Assembly: GCF_000424145.1 (NCBI RefSeq)
Contig: NZ_AUJI01000034.1
Location: forward strand, 1-64,000
Length of the DNA: 64,000 nucleotides
DNA from: Butyrivibrio sp. AC2005
Lineage (GTDB): Bacteria > Bacillota > Clostridia > Lachnospirales > Lachnospiraceae
Direction of reading: 5' to 3'
Both the position numbers and the translations under genes were made by a program. Numbering within the stretch: the first letter of the stretch is position 1; each line of letters begins with the position of its first letter. Positions 35,342 through 45,003 of the stretch are shown here, piece after piece. The notes beneath the pieces are model-generated. The model was not told where the DNA came from and made no database searches. It was given only the letters and a program-made list of their open reading frames with translations.

Positions 35342-37147
35342 TTATAATGTGAACTTTGCTACGAAATCCTGAAGCTCCTGAGCATTCTGTGCGAGTCTGT
35401 CGGATGCTTCTGCAACCTCATGGGTTGATGCAGTCTGTTGCTCTGATGCAGCAGATACGTTCTGGGTCTCATCAGCAACGCTGACACTCATCTGTTCAAT
35501 CTTCTGAATGTTGTCAGCAATAGTAGTGGTTCCACCGGAGAGCTGATCTACGATTTCACTCATGCGGGCACTCTGTTCAGATACTGAATGAACCTTATTA
35601 ACGATTTCGTTGAAGGTATTACCTGCCTCATTAACAACCTGTGAACCTTCAATAACGCTCTGAGCACCTTCACGCATGGATTCAACTGCTTCTTCGGAAC
35701 TCTTTGAAATATCTTCGATAAGTACTGTAATGTTGTTTGCAGCTTCATTTGACTGATCTGCTAGTTTGCTGATTTCACTTGCAACAACTGCGAAGCCTTT
35801 ACCCATTTCACCGGCTCTTGCAGCCTCGATACTTGCATTAAGTGACAGGAGGTTGGTCTGGCTGGCGATTTCTGCGATAGTATCAACGAAGGAATCGATG
35901 TTCTTAAGCTTGTCACCAAGACCTTCTACCATTGTAGCTGTGTTTTCAACAGAATCTTTTATGGTTTCCATCATTGTGGTTGCGCGTGTCATGTCTGCTG
36001 CACCCTTGGTGGCTGCTTCATTTGTTGCGTTAATCATATCGGTGGAAGCAACGATTGCATGCTGGAATTCTGCCATGTTGCTTACAAATGCCTGAGTCTC
36101 ATCACTTGCTCCTGAAACTGCTGTGATCTGACCGCTGCAGGAATTAGCAACGTTTGTACAGGAGTTAGCTACCATTTCACTGGCTTGAGCGGACTGTGAA
36201 GCACTTGCTGAAAGCTCTTCTGATGCAGATGCCACATAAGCGGTTGTATCTGAAATCTTGCCCATTAGTTCTCGTATATTATGGTGGAGAGTATTGAGGG
36301 CTTCGGATATAAGTCCAATCTCATTTTTGCTCTTTGCAAGAGGACGAATCTTACGCATGGATTCGTTGTCGCTGAAATCGCTGTTGGACATCTTTTCCAT
36401 TTCGTCTGCGATGAGAATAATGGGGCCTGTGATTCTCTTACCAATGTAGAATGCTACGATAAGACCGATAATACACATTACAACAAGCACGATAATAGAT
36501 TTAAGAATGCTATTGGTAAGTGCTGTGTTAGCATGCTCAGCATACTCAGCTTCAAGAGCATCAATGTGGTCTACCCATACACCGGTACCCATAACCCAGT
36601 CAAAAGGCTTGTAGTAAGCTGTATAGTTGATCTTGGGAAGGGGCTCAGTTTCATTTGGCTTTGCGAACATAAGCTCTGTGTATCCACCACCATCCTGCAT
36701 ACCGTTTTTGATCATTTCCTGAATGAACTTGGTACCATTGGGGTCTACAGAATCCCATCGGGACTGTCCTTCGGTATCACGACCTAGCAGAACAACGTTT
36801 ATACCTGAAGAAGTATCTACCCAGAAATAGCCGGAGCCATCGTTATATTTCAATTCTCTTATGATGTCAGCAGCTTCCTTCATGGCTTCTTCTTTTGACA
36901 TAAGACCTGCTTCGTACCTGGAATTCATGATTTCACATACACTCATGGCTTCCTGAGTCTCATTTTTTAGCTCAGTCTTTATATCCTCAAGGAGTCTTCC
37001 TCTATACTGTGCGGTCTGTTCTTTTGTTGTTGCGATTGTGCTATTAATTGTGAAAAGTTCTACGATTAAGCCTGTAAGAACAACAGCGCCTCCTATTGCG
37101 ATTAGTAATGAATACAATAGAGACATATTTCTGGTAGGTCTGCCCAT
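35342..37147 (-). CDS. Methyl-accepting chemotaxis protein with Cache sensor
   Basis: This 601-aa inner-membrane receptor has TM1 (about 8-32), a periplasmic single-Cache domain (about 45-205) with [13 protein letters not shown] and the [13 protein letters not shown] end, TM2 (about 213-237), HAMP and a C-terminal signalling domain. The hairpin tip reads [33 protein letters not shown], the universal MCP core. GAGGAGGG upstream fixes the start. The ligand is unknown; sCache domains often bind small acids. No che genes are adjacent. Confidence 0.94.
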   Translation of the reverse strand: MGRPTRNMSLLYSLLIAIGGAVVLTGLIVELFTINSTIATTKEQTAQYRGRLLEDIKTELKNETQEAMSVCEIMNSRYEAGLMSKEEAMKEAADIIRELKYNDGSGYFWVDTSSGINVVLLGRDTEGQSRWDSVDPNGTKFIQEMIKNGMQDGGGYTELMFAKPNETEPLPKINYTAYYKPFDWVMGTGVWVDHIDALEAEYAEHANTALTNSILKSIIVLVVMCIIGLIVAFYIGKRITGPIILIADEMEKMSNSDFSDNESMRKIRPLAKSKNEIGLISEALNTLHHNIRELMGKISDTTAYVASASEELSASASQSAQASEMVANSCTNVANSCSGQITAVSGASDETQAFVSNMAEFQHAIVASTDMINATNEAATKGAADMTRATTMMETIKDSVENTATMVEGLGDKLKNIDSFVDTIAEIASQTNLLSLNASIEAARAGEMGKGFAVVASEISKLADQSNEAANNITVLIEDISKSSEEAVESMREGAQSVIEGSQVVNEAGNTFNEIVNKVHSVSEQSARMSEIVDQLSGGTTTIADNIQKIEQMSVSVADETQNVSAASEQQTASTHEVAEASDRLAQNAQELQDFVAKFTL

Positions 37148-37285
37148 TTGTTATCCCTCCTCTATGACGGGTATGGCTTTTTGATTGTACACATCCTAAA
37201 TATAGCATTGGGGGTATGGAATAACAATTAATAGAGTATTAAAATTTAGTAAAGAGTTAGTGGTAAAGCGGAGAATAATAGTATT

Positions 37286-37411
37286 ACAGAGTCATATTCG
37301 GAATCCTGCGGATTCCTCATTGTGGCGTATCCGCCACATAATCAAGAAAGCAAAGGTATCCCAATGTGTGAACACAGGGATATCTTTGCTTTCTTGATTG
37401 CATGACTCTGT
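37286..37411. repeat. Four-stem (cloverleaf-like) inverted-repeat element
   Basis: An outer stem of ACAGAGTCAT (37286-37295) with ATGACTCTGT (37402-37411) closes three hairpins: GAATCC/GGATTC (37301-37315), TGTGGC/GCCACA (37321-37338) and a 23-bp stem with one G-T pair, 37340-37362 with 37377-37399. All stems are nearly perfect, so this is a conserved structure or a small non-autonomous mobile element. Confidence 0.7.
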
Positions 37412-37419
37412 ACGTACTC

Positions 37420-37447
37420 AAAAAACCCATCCGTTACCGGATGGGTT
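37420..37447 (-). terminator. Intrinsic terminator of the cold-shock gene
   Basis: On the minus strand AACCCATCCG pairs with CGGATGGGTT around a four-base loop, followed by four T. It lies about 80 bases after the cold-shock stop codon. Confidence 0.8.
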
Positions 37448-37529
37448 CTTGATTAATCATTTGTACATTTGCTGATTCTATATATTAAGAATAAGGCACA
37501 TTGTAGTCTTGATTAAATGTTGCCGCTAA

Positions 37530-37730
37530 TTAAAGCTTGTTTACGTTAACGGCCTGGGGTCCCTTTTCGCCCTGGATTACGTCATAATCAACTGCAGCGC
37601 CTTCGTCGAGAGACTTGAAGCCCTCCATGTTGAGTCCTGAATAATGTACGAATACATCATTGCCTGCCTCATCAGAAATGAAGCCGTAACCCTTCTGGTT
37701 GTTGAACCACTTAACTGTACCCTTGTTCAT
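37530..37730 (-). CDS. Cold-shock domain protein
   Basis: This 66-aa single-stranded nucleic-acid-binding OB-fold protein acts as an RNA chaperone. RNP1 is KGYGFIS (about residues 13-19) and RNP2 is VFVHYS (about 26-31); the usual VFVHFS is slightly changed. GGAGGTAAGC lies upstream of the ATG at 37730. A long AT-rich leader precedes it, as is common in cold-shock genes. Confidence 0.95.
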   Translation of the reverse strand: MNKGTVKWFNNQKGYGFISDEAGNDVFVHYSGLNMEGFKSLDEGAAVDYDVIQGEKGPQAVNVNKL

Positions 37731-38059
37731 AGCTTACCTCCACTAAAAAATAAAAAATAGTTCTTATCGTCAAACGAGTACATCTATTGACGATATGTTG
37801 TATTAAAACAACATAATTAGGATATCACAGAGAGTGCTAAAAGTAAAGGAATTATTAAAATATTCGCGAAAAAAATCACAATTTATCTGTGCTTATGTCG
37901 AATCTCTTTACTTTAACTGTTTAGTGTGTTAAAATATGCAAGCAGTGAAGTAAATTAACGAAATTATGTAAACATTAATAATATTACGTTTTGACAAAAC
38001 TGCTTTTTGCTTTTATTATTAGGGAACTGCAAAAGACGTTTTAGTTTACGGAGGGTAAC
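37731..38059. other. 329-bp divergent regulatory region between csp and the TrpR-like gene
   Basis: Only AT-rich DNA is seen, serving the divergent cold-shock (minus) and TrpR-like (plus) genes. The cold-shock leader probably occupies the first 80-100 bases. No riboswitch or gene was recognised. Confidence 0.5.
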
Positions 38060-38359
38060 ATGAATAAAAAAATTCGTACAGAAGCGGTGGATCATTTATT
38101 CGAGGCCATTCTGTCACTTGAGGATAAGGAAGAATGTTATAGTTTTTTTGAAGATCTTTGCACAGTTAATGAGCTTATGTCACTTTCTCAGAGGTTTGAA
38201 GTGGCAGCAATGCTGAGAAAACATAAGACTTATCTTGAGATTGCAGAGAAGACAGGAGCTTCAACAGCCACAATCAGCAGAGTTAATCGTTCTTTGAACT
38301 ATGGTGATGATGGTTACGCACTGGTATTTTCAAAGATGAAGGAAACCTCAAACTCATAA
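38060..38359 (+). CDS. YerC/YecD family TrpR-like regulator
   Basis: This 99-aa all-helical protein of the TrpR-repressor fold has a DNA-binding helix-turn-helix in TYLEIAEKTGASTATISRVNRSLN. The N-terminus (HLFEAILSLEDKEECYSFFEDLCTVNELMSLSQRFEVA) is typical of YerC/YecD proteins, which lack a known ligand. GGAGGGTAAC lies upstream. A terminator follows, so it is a single-gene unit. Confidence 0.9.
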   Translation: MNKKIRTEAVDHLFEAILSLEDKEECYSFFEDLCTVNELMSLSQRFEVAAMLRKHKTYLEIAEKTGASTATISRVNRSLNYGDDGYALVFSKMKETSNS

Positions 38360-38375
38360 TAATCTTTACACGGGA

Positions 38376-38402
38376 AACGCGGACCTGGTTCCGCGTTTTT
38401 TG
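38376..38402 (+). terminator. Intrinsic terminator after the TrpR-like gene
   Basis: AACGCGG pairs with CCGCGTT around an eight-base loop, followed by a T tract. Confidence 0.87.
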
Positions 38403-38471
38403 TTGCAATAAAGGAAAAATACATATAAACTGTTCTAAATTTGTTCATTATTTTAACGAGGGGATGAAAAA

Positions 38472-40811
38472 GTGAGGGGACAAAAAAAGGCGGGCATAAT
38501 TCTACTTGCTCTGGAATTTATAATTATTTTTCTTATTTGTGGTGCGAGGATAAAGCATAACAGCGACGATAGCATTACATTTTCTTCAGATCAGTTAAAC
38601 TACGCAGCAGACACTAATGAAAATACAGGCGATGGCAGGGCTTCCACAGGTGCACAAATACTTGGAGGTCTGGACCAGGGTATGAACAGAAGGCTGGTAA
38701 CACCTGAGTGCCACCTTTATCCCGGAGTCTATCAGGCGGATATTTCATATAATACGAATATTCCCGCAGGCTCTACTGTGGGGGCAGTTTTGGCGGCATA
38801 TGATAAGGAAGATGCCAAAAGAATCAGATCAGAATCTGTTCTGCTTACGGGGAAGGGTACAGCTGCTCATTTTTATATCTATGTCAGTGATGAGTGCGAT
38901 GCGGTACTAAGACTTGTCATGGATGATGGAGTAACTTCGGACATCACTGCCGACAGGATTATTGTCACAAGACAGGCTGCTAAATCAGTGCTCCCGGCCT
39001 TACTTGGACTGATGTGCCTGTTTCTTATAGTAGATTTTTCATTATTTTTTATAGTAAATAGAAAAAAGGATACTGATAAAAATAAAAAGCATATTCTTGC
39101 AGTGATATTTATGGCAGTGGCGCTGGTATCTTCAATTCCGTTATTTTCCGGTAGCCTTTTAAAGGGCTATGATATGCGATTCCACTTTTACAGGGTATAT
39201 GCTCTGGCAGAAGGCTTAAGGAGCGGGCAGTTTCCTGTCTATGTGTATCCTGAGTATTCAAATAATTACGGCTACGCTGTGGGGATTTTTTATCCGGATC
39301 TGTTTTTATATATTCCTGCAATGCTTTATCTTATCGGAGTCAGGCTTGAGACTGCCTACATGCTGCTGATGGGGGCAATTAATATTGCAACGGTGCTTGT
39401 ATCGTATTATTCATTTAATAGGATTACTAAGGAAAAAAACAGTGCAATAGTGGGAACCGTAATTTACAGCATGGCATTGCCAAGGCTGGTTGCGCTTTAT
39501 ACAAGAGGCGCTCTTGGGGCAGCAATTGCTTATGTTTTCGCTCCTCTTTTGGCGCTGGGACTGATGGAAATGATAAGCGGCGATGATGATGAAGAACGTT
39601 ACTCATGGGTACATGTTGCGATAGGAATGAGCGGTATACTTGCTTCTCATCTGCTTGGAAGTATTATGGCGTTTGGATTTGCGGTTCTTTTTGCTGTTCT
39701 TAATATAAAGAAGGTAATCAGGAAAAACGTTCTTTTTAATATTGCAAAGTCAGTTGTGGCAACGGCGCTTTTTTCAGCGTATTTTCTTGTGCCGTTCATA
39801 TCGGGAATGCTGGGGATCGATATCAATTCCAAAGCAAATGCCACAAATATTGCCGATTATGCGGCGTTCCCGGCACAGCTTTTTTCGGGAAGATTCAATA
39901 TGACAGGGGATGTCAACGCGGATATTGCGGGAATGCTTGGCGATATGCCTATGACTCTTGGCCTGGCAGGGCTGGGAGCAGGGATGCTCATCATAGTATT
40001 TATTATGAATGGAAATATTTCCATAAAAAACAGGATGACCGGCTCTATATCATTGGTTTTTGCAGTTTCCTTATGGATGTCATCCACAATTTTCCCTTAC
40101 AGGTGGATGAGCTTTCATATGAAGAAGGCATATGATTTTGTATCAAGGTTTCAGTTTGCGTACAGATTCCTGGCGGTGGCAGTGCTTGCAGGCGCAATTA
40201 TTGTGAGCTTTGCCTGCAAAAACATGACAGTAAAGAAGGATATGAAAAAGATACTGATGTTTATTACCGTGTTTGCCTTCATGTATCAGGGAATTGACGC
40301 GTTAAATGCTTACTCGAATGAGATGACTCCCTTTGAGTTTTCGGATTCATATAGGAATCTTGATGTCAGTGCTTTATACACAAAGGAATATCTGCCGAAA
40401 GGCTTTGATACGGATGATTTATCAGGTGATATAGCCTGTGAGGATCTGATTGAAAGCGGTGGATACTTTAATGTCACAGGAATCCGCGGAATATCTATGC
40501 AGGCAGATGTATACAATCCTTCCGATGAGGACATAAACGTTACTCTGCCAAGGGCATATTATAAGGGATATGCTGTGAAAACAGAAGAGGGTAGCCTGAA
40601 GGTAAAGGCTTCGAAGAAAGGAAAAGTGGTTGTGACTATTCCGGCAGGCTTTGACGGAACAGTAAGCTTAAGCTACAAGCCGTTTATATCATGGATGGTT
40701 GCTAATGTAATATCGTTACTTGCGGTTATTATACTGACGGCCTTGTATATAAACAAAAAGCTTGTGAGATTGGATATTCGCGACAGGATAGAAGAGAAAC
40801 AAGCTGCATGA
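38472..40811 (+). CDS. Large polytopic membrane protein, glycosyltransferase-like (YfhO/GT-C style)
   Basis: This 779-aa protein has one N-terminal helix, an extracellular beta-rich domain (about 30-165), then about a dozen membrane helices and a C-terminal soluble beta domain (about 620-745) before a last helix. The loop DMRFHFYRVYALAEGLRSGQFPVYVYP after the second helix resembles the acidic first loop of GT-C membrane glycosyltransferases and 6-pyruvoyl/YfhO-like proteins. It may add sugars to wall or lipid polymers; the assignment is tentative. It starts with GTG after GAGGGG. Confidence 0.65.
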   Translation: MRGQKKAGIILLALEFIIIFLICGARIKHNSDDSITFSSDQLNYAADTNENTGDGRASTGAQILGGLDQGMNRRLVTPECHLYPGVYQADISYNTNIPAGSTVGAVLAAYDKEDAKRIRSESVLLTGKGTAAHFYIYVSDECDAVLRLVMDDGVTSDITADRIIVTRQAAKSVLPALLGLMCLFLIVDFSLFFIVNRKKDTDKNKKHILAVIFMAVALVSSIPLFSGSLLKGYDMRFHFYRVYALAEGLRSGQFPVYVYPEYSNNYGYAVGIFYPDLFLYIPAMLYLIGVRLETAYMLLMGAINIATVLVSYYSFNRITKEKNSAIVGTVIYSMALPRLVALYTRGALGAAIAYVFAPLLALGLMEMISGDDDEERYSWVHVAIGMSGILASHLLGSIMAFGFAVLFAVLNIKKVIRKNVLFNIAKSVVATALFSAYFLVPFISGMLGIDINSKANATNIADYAAFPAQLFSGRFNMTGDVNADIAGMLGDMPMTLGLAGLGAGMLIIVFIMNGNISIKNRMTGSISLVFAVSLWMSSTIFPYRWMSFHMKKAYDFVSRFQFAYRFLAVAVLAGAIIVSFACKNMTVKKDMKKILMFITVFAFMYQGIDALNAYSNEMTPFEFSDSYRNLDVSALYTKEYLPKGFDTDDLSGDIACEDLIESGGYFNVTGIRGISMQADVYNPSDEDINVTLPRAYYKGYAVKTEEGSLKVKASKKGKVVVTIPAGFDGTVSLSYKPFISWMVANVISLLAVIILTALYINKKLVRLDIRDRIEEKQAA

Positions 40812-40830
40812 TATTGATTTAAATAAAGAA

Positions 40831-40913
40831 GCCCGCTATACATGTATTTGAGATTTTAAAGCGATTATAGCTTTGCTAACGAGCGCGAAATATCAAATGC
40901 ATGTATGGCGGGC
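40831..40913. terminator. Long interrupted hairpin, bidirectional terminator candidate
   Basis: An outer stem of about 20 bp (GCCCGCTATACATG to CATGTATGGCGGGC) lies between convergent genes. The interior holds CGATTATA and TAACGAG spaced as in the 35224-35313 hairpin, plus an AAAGC/GCTTT inner stem. Confidence 0.7.
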
Positions 40914-40936
40914 GTTCTAGTTTTTAGGGATTAGGA

Positions 40937-41350
40937 TTAATTTGCTGCAGCACGTTCCTTTGCAGTCTCAGCAGAAGTCTTCTCAGCTGTCATCTGACAT
41001 TGACCCTGGAATACAGCATTTTCATCGATGACGAGTGTCTTTGCGGACAAATCTCCGATGAGCTTACCGGTGTCGCTGATCTCTACCTTACCCGTGCTTG
41101 CGTTTACATTACCGTTGATTTCGCCTGCAAGAAAGAGGTTTGTTACAGATACGGCTCCGTTTATTTTCCCTTCCTGACCAACTATGAGCGAACCGTTTAC
41201 GGATACATTTCCATTGATGGTTCCATCCACACGAGTGCTCTCCTTGGCAGTGAAGGGGCCGTCCAGTATAGCTCCTGCTGCGATGAAAGAAGTGATCGGT
41301 TCAGCAGCTATGTCCACACCGTTCTCTGACTTGTTGTTAAAAAGTGCCAT
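40937..41350 (-). CDS. Bactofilin (polymer-forming cytoskeletal protein)
   Basis: This 137-aa protein has the right-handed beta-helix core of bactofilins (about 22-115): repeating GTINGNVSVNGSLIVGQEGKINGAVSV units with regular hydrophobic spacing and disordered Ala-rich ends. It polymerises without nucleotides and scaffolds wall enzymes. It is the second gene of a two-gene unit, 15 bases after an M23-fold membrane protein, with AAGGAGG before its ATG. That pairing matches bactofilin-peptidase shape modules known in other bacteria. Confidence 0.92.
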   Translation of the reverse strand: MALFNNKSENGVDIAAEPITSFIAAGAILDGPFTAKESTRVDGTINGNVSVNGSLIVGQEGKINGAVSVTNLFLAGEINGNVNASTGKVEISDTGKLIGDLSAKTLVIDENAVFQGQCQMTAEKTSAETAKERAAAN

Positions 41351-41365
41351 TGTTTGTTGCCTCCT

Positions 41366-42220
41366 TTATCCGTTTATCTCAATAAGATCCTCTGGATTTA
41401 TAAATGCTCCCTCTTTCTTTAGCTGGAATCCCAACTTGGTGTTGTCACTACCGACAACGAAGAGCGTTGCTCCCTTCAAAACGGTGTCGCCTTCATGAAC
41501 AAGGCTTTCACCTGCGTTTCTGTATATGGAAATATAACCATTACCATGGTCAATTGTTACTGAATTGCCGTATTTTACATCACCTGCCACGGTGGTTACC
41601 GTACCGGATCCGGCAGCTGTAATGGTTGAACCCTCTTCTGTAGTGAGGATAAGGATTGGATCAAATGCTGAGGTATCAACTGCTGTAGCTTCAGCATTTT
41701 CCTCACCGCCATTATCACCATCCGCTTCAGCTGTAACAGCATTGCCATCGCCATCGATGAGACCTTCTATTGCAATTTCGCTGGAAGCAGGATCGTCAAA
41801 GCTTGCAATCATGGCAGCTGTGCCGGTTATGGGCAGCTGTGTGGGAATGCTCTGCTGCTCAGCCTCGGCAGCTGTCTGAGCTTCAGCCTCTACCTTCTGA
41901 TTCAAGGCCTGACTCAGCTGTGTTACTTCATTTTGGAGTTCTGAATTTGCCTGTGTAAGAGCCTTGTTCTCATCGTCAAGTTCGGCAATCTTCAAATCCT
42001 GTTGAATAGAGTACTTTTTTAATGATGAAACTGTGATTCCCGAATGGACAAGAAAGCATACCAATGCAAGAAAAATCCCGAATATAGTAAATGCAAGAAC
42101 CTGAGTAGCCACATGCCCGAGATGAAAGCCCCCGCTGCTACCGTCCGAATCACCGGATATAATCATGAATGTGTAGTGGCGTTTATGCCTGTGTTTTTTT
42201 GGTTTATTTAAATCTGCCAT
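41366..42220 (-). CDS. M23-fold membrane protein with degenerate active site
   Basis: This 284-aa protein has a basic cytoplasmic start (KKHRHKRHYTF), one membrane helix (about 38-60), a coiled coil (about 70-112), an acidic linker and a LytM/M23-like domain (about 190-284). The fold signature GNSVTIDHGNGYISIY is present, but the zinc residues are lost: the usual YxHL gives YRNAGESL and the HxH motif becomes LGFQL. It is probably a non-catalytic activator like EnvC/NlpD. The bactofilin gene follows. Confidence 0.85.
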   Translation of the reverse strand: MADLNKPKKHRHKRHYTFMIISGDSDGSSGGFHLGHVATQVLAFTIFGIFLALVCFLVHSGITVSSLKKYSIQQDLKIAELDDENKALTQANSELQNEVTQLSQALNQKVEAEAQTAAEAEQQSIPTQLPITGTAAMIASFDDPASSEIAIEGLIDGDGNAVTAEADGDNGGEENAEATAVDTSAFDPILILTTEEGSTITAAGSGTVTTVAGDVKYGNSVTIDHGNGYISIYRNAGESLVHEGDTVLKGATLFVVGSDNTKLGFQLKKEGAFINPEDLIEING

Positions 42221-42445
42221 AAAAAACCCCCATTAAAATTCAACTAATATTACCATAAATTATGTAAAAATCCAATATCTAGTTGTTGATTAATTACAAA
42301 CCGCAAAATCTGCTATTTTGATAAAGGAATCCACAAAATATGCCAAACGTTTACAATGAATCTAAAAGATAATATAATATGAAAGATTATGACATGTAGT
42401 GCATGTCCATATAGAAATACAAATTTTTAAAAGTGAGGTTACATT

Positions 42446-42955
42446 ATGGCATTATTAGAACAGTGGCGCGGTATGGCTTATTCAGAAAAGGCTGATAAGG
42501 CACAGCTGCAGAAACTTTGGACTGATTATTTTCAGAAGGAAAAGGACATCTATGCAGAACTTCTTAAGAATCCCGATGAAGTTGTAAAGGGAACAGTTAA
42601 GGAGCTTGCTGACAAATATAACATTGATATCATGACAATGACAGGCTTCCTTGATGGAATCAATGATTCACTTAAGGAGCAGAATCCTATCGAGGAGATG
42701 GAAGAGGATACTGAGGTTCAGCTTGGATTTGACAAGGAACTTCTTTACAAGAACATGGTAGCAGCAGGTGCTGACTGGCTCTATGGTCTTACTGAGTGGA
42801 ATGATATCTTCTCAGAGGAGAAGCAGAAAGAGCTTTACAAGGAGCAGAAGGCTTCTCAGACAGTACGTAAGGAGAACAAGGTATATCCTAACGATCCCTG
42901 TCCGTGTGGAAGTGGCAAGAAGTATAAGAAGTGCCACGGTAAAGGAAAGTTCTAA
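42446..42955 (+). CDS. SEC-C motif domain protein
   Basis: This 169-aa soluble protein has a helical N-terminal domain (about 1-130) of unknown role and a C-terminal zinc-binding SEC-C motif, [17 protein letters not shown], as found at the end of SecA and many helper proteins. The first domain resembles a widespread small clostridial family beginning [20 protein letters not shown] lies upstream of the ATG. Its stop is followed by an inverted pair of dispersed repeats. Confidence 0.88.
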   Translation: MALLEQWRGMAYSEKADKAQLQKLWTDYFQKEKDIYAELLKNPDEVVKGTVKELADKYNIDIMTMTGFLDGINDSLKEQNPIEEMEEDTEVQLGFDKELLYKNMVAAGADWLYGLTEWNDIFSEEKQKELYKEQKASQTVRKENKVYPNDPCPCGSGKKYKKCHGKGKF

Positions 42956-42963
42956 GTGAACTA

Positions 42964-43072
42964 ACCCTCATCCGTCCGCTGATGCGGACACCTTCCCCCT
43001 GAGGGGGAAGGCATTTTTTATTTTTTTGGCCTTCCCCCTTTGGGGGAAGGTGCCCGAAGGGCGGATGAGGGT
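42964..43072. repeat. Head-to-head pair of dispersed intergenic elements (large inverted repeat)
   Basis: The left arm (42964-43012) and right arm (43028-43072) are near-complementary copies of ACCCTCATCCG...CACCTTCCCCC...GGGGGAAGGC. Each arm contains its own CTTCCCCC/GGGGGAAG hairpin, and a 15-base T-rich centre separates them. It lies just before thrS and could act as a terminator in either direction or as a non-autonomous element. Confidence 0.82.
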
Positions 43073-43119
43073 AAAAATATAATAACTGTGCCCGGTTGGC
43101 ACGGAAAAGGAGAAAAATC

Positions 43120-44997
43120 ATGACAAAAGAAGAATTCAAAGAAGTGTACCGCCATTCATTGGCACACATCCTTGCAAAAGCCGTAATCGAGATTTATGGT
43201 AAGGAGACACAGTACGCAATTGGTCCGCAGGTGGCAGACGGTTGCTACTATGATTTCGTTTTGCCAAAGGCTGTGACAGAGGATGATTTCAAGGCCATCG
43301 AGGATAAGATGCGTGAGATCATCAAGAGAAGAGAGGACTGGACAAGAAAAGAGGTTTCAAAGGAAGAAGCCCTCGAGATCTTTAAAGATCAGAAGTTTAA
43401 GACAGAGCTTATAAATGATCTTCCTGACGGAGAAACTATCACTACTTATAACACAGGTGATGATTTCATCGATCTCTGCCGTGGACCTCACGTTGAGAAC
43501 TCTCAGGAGCTGATGAATGTTTCATATAAAATCAAGGCAGTATCAGGTGCTTACTGGAGAGGCGATGAGAAGAGAGATTCCATGACAAGAATCTATCTCT
43601 ATGCTTTCCCGAGCAAGGATGAGCTTAAGGCTCACCTCAAGATGATCCAGGAAGCTTTGGAGCGTGATCACAAGAAGATCGGTGCTCAGCTTGATCTTTT
43701 CATGTTTGACGAGACAGCTCCCGGAATGCCTTACTGGCTTCCCAGAGGCTGGAGAATGTACCAGAAGCTCCTCAAGTTCTCAAGAGATATTCAGGAGAGA
43801 CATGGTTATACAGAGATCGCAGCTCCTCTGATTGATAACAAGAAGCTGTGGCTTATCAGTGGACACTGGGCTCATTACATCAACAACATGTTCATCGTAC
43901 CAGGAATCGCAGGTCATGTTCAGGCTGACACAACTATTCCTGATGTAGCAGAGAGCATGGATGAGGATGCAGCTAAGACTCCTGTTAAGATCGAGAGAGG
44001 CTCTGTTATCTACAACAGAGAGGCCCTTGATACAATGGGTGCTAAGCCTATGAACTGCCCTAATGCTATGATGACCTATAAGAGAACTGTTCATTCCTAC
44101 AAAGAGCTTCCTATCCGCTACAGCGAGTATGATGTTCTTCACAGAAAAGAGAAATCCGGTCAGATGAACGGACTTTTCCGTGTTCAGGAGTTCAGACAGG
44201 ACGATGACCATACATTCGTTATGGAGTCACAGATCCAGGATGAGATTGCAGATATCATCTCAATCGCAGACGAGATCTACAAGACATTCGGTGTTACATA
44301 CAGAGCAGAGTTCTCAACCCGTCCCGATGATTTCATGGGTGATATCGAGGTTTGGAACAGAGCAGAGGCCGCTATTAAGAGCATTCTTGATAAGAAATAT
44401 GGCGAAGGTGGCTATGAGATCAACGAGGGCGACGGCGCTTTCTATGGTCCTAAGATCGACCTTCAGATCAAGGACGCACTTGGAAGAGAGTGGCAGTGCG
44501 GTACAGTACAGCTTGACTACCAGCTTCCTCACAACTTCGGCCTTACATATCAGGCTCAGGACGGAAGCCTTGAGATGCCTGTTGTTATCCACAGAGCTAT
44601 CTATGGCTCACTTGAGAGATTCATCGGTATCATCATCGAGAACTTCAAGGGTGCGTTCCCGTTCTGGCTCAGCCCTTATCAGGTAGGTATCGTTCCTATC
44701 CGTGTTGAGCACAACGAGTATGCTAAGAAGGTTGCTGACCTTCTCTTCGAGAACGGCATCGATGTTGAGGCTGATTACTCCGACAACAACATGAAGGAGA
44801 AGATCAAGAAGTTCAAGAACTACAAGGATCCTTATATCATCGTTCTTGGTGATAAGGAGGCAGCAGAGAACACTGTTTCAATCAATGTTCGTGGTTCTAA
44901 CAAGCAGATTCAGAATGTACCTCTTGATAAGTTTGTCGAGATGTGCAAGAAGATGAATGCAGAGCACACACTTGAGCTGATCGATAGCATTGATTAA
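43120..44997 (+). CDS. thrS: Threonyl-tRNA synthetase lacking the TGS domain
   Basis: This 625-aa class II synthetase starts directly at the editing domain (YRHSLAHILAKAVIEIY, about residues 10-26) with the N-terminal TGS domain missing. Motif 2 region VLHRKEKSGQMNGLFRVQEFRQDDDHTF and motif 3 HRAIYGSLERFIGI are clear. The zinc Cys is in MNCPNAMM (usually MNCPGHM). About 40 extra residues lie between SGHWAHY and that motif. The start at 43120 follows AAGGAG. No T-box leader is seen. Codon use is strongly biased, as in highly expressed genes. Confidence 0.93.
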   Translation: MTKEEFKEVYRHSLAHILAKAVIEIYGKETQYAIGPQVADGCYYDFVLPKAVTEDDFKAIEDKMREIIKRREDWTRKEVSKEEALEIFKDQKFKTELINDLPDGETITTYNTGDDFIDLCRGPHVENSQELMNVSYKIKAVSGAYWRGDEKRDSMTRIYLYAFPSKDELKAHLKMIQEALERDHKKIGAQLDLFMFDETAPGMPYWLPRGWRMYQKLLKFSRDIQERHGYTEIAAPLIDNKKLWLISGHWAHYINNMFIVPGIAGHVQADTTIPDVAESMDEDAAKTPVKIERGSVIYNREALDTMGAKPMNCPNAMMTYKRTVHSYKELPIRYSEYDVLHRKEKSGQMNGLFRVQEFRQDDDHTFVMESQIQDEIADIISIADEIYKTFGVTYRAEFSTRPDDFMGDIEVWNRAEAAIKSILDKKYGEGGYEINEGDGAFYGPKIDLQIKDALGREWQCGTVQLDYQLPHNFGLTYQAQDGSLEMPVVIHRAIYGSLERFIGIIIENFKGAFPFWLSPYQVGIVPIRVEHNEYAKKVADLLFENGIDVEADYSDNNMKEKIKKFKNYKDPYIIVLGDKEAAENTVSINVRGSNKQIQNVPLDKFVEMCKKMNAEHTLELIDSID

Positions 44998-45003
44998 ATA
45001 TTT

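Larger units (their letters stand above)
37148..37529. other. 382-bp intergenic region with a cloverleaf-like inverted-repeat structure
   Basis: No gene is supported. It holds the receptor promoter region (AT-rich, 37148-37260), a four-stem structure at 37286-37411, and a minus-strand terminator at 37420-37447 for the cold-shock gene. Confidence 0.6.

Noticed and set aside
36281-36787. Plus-strand 168-aa frame opposite the chemoreceptor
   Set aside because: It is antisense to the HAMP and Cache regions of a well-supported receptor and shows no protein family features.
43012-43119. T-box leader before thrS
   Set aside because: No T-box sequence or antiterminator was seen; the space is taken by the dispersed inverted repeats.
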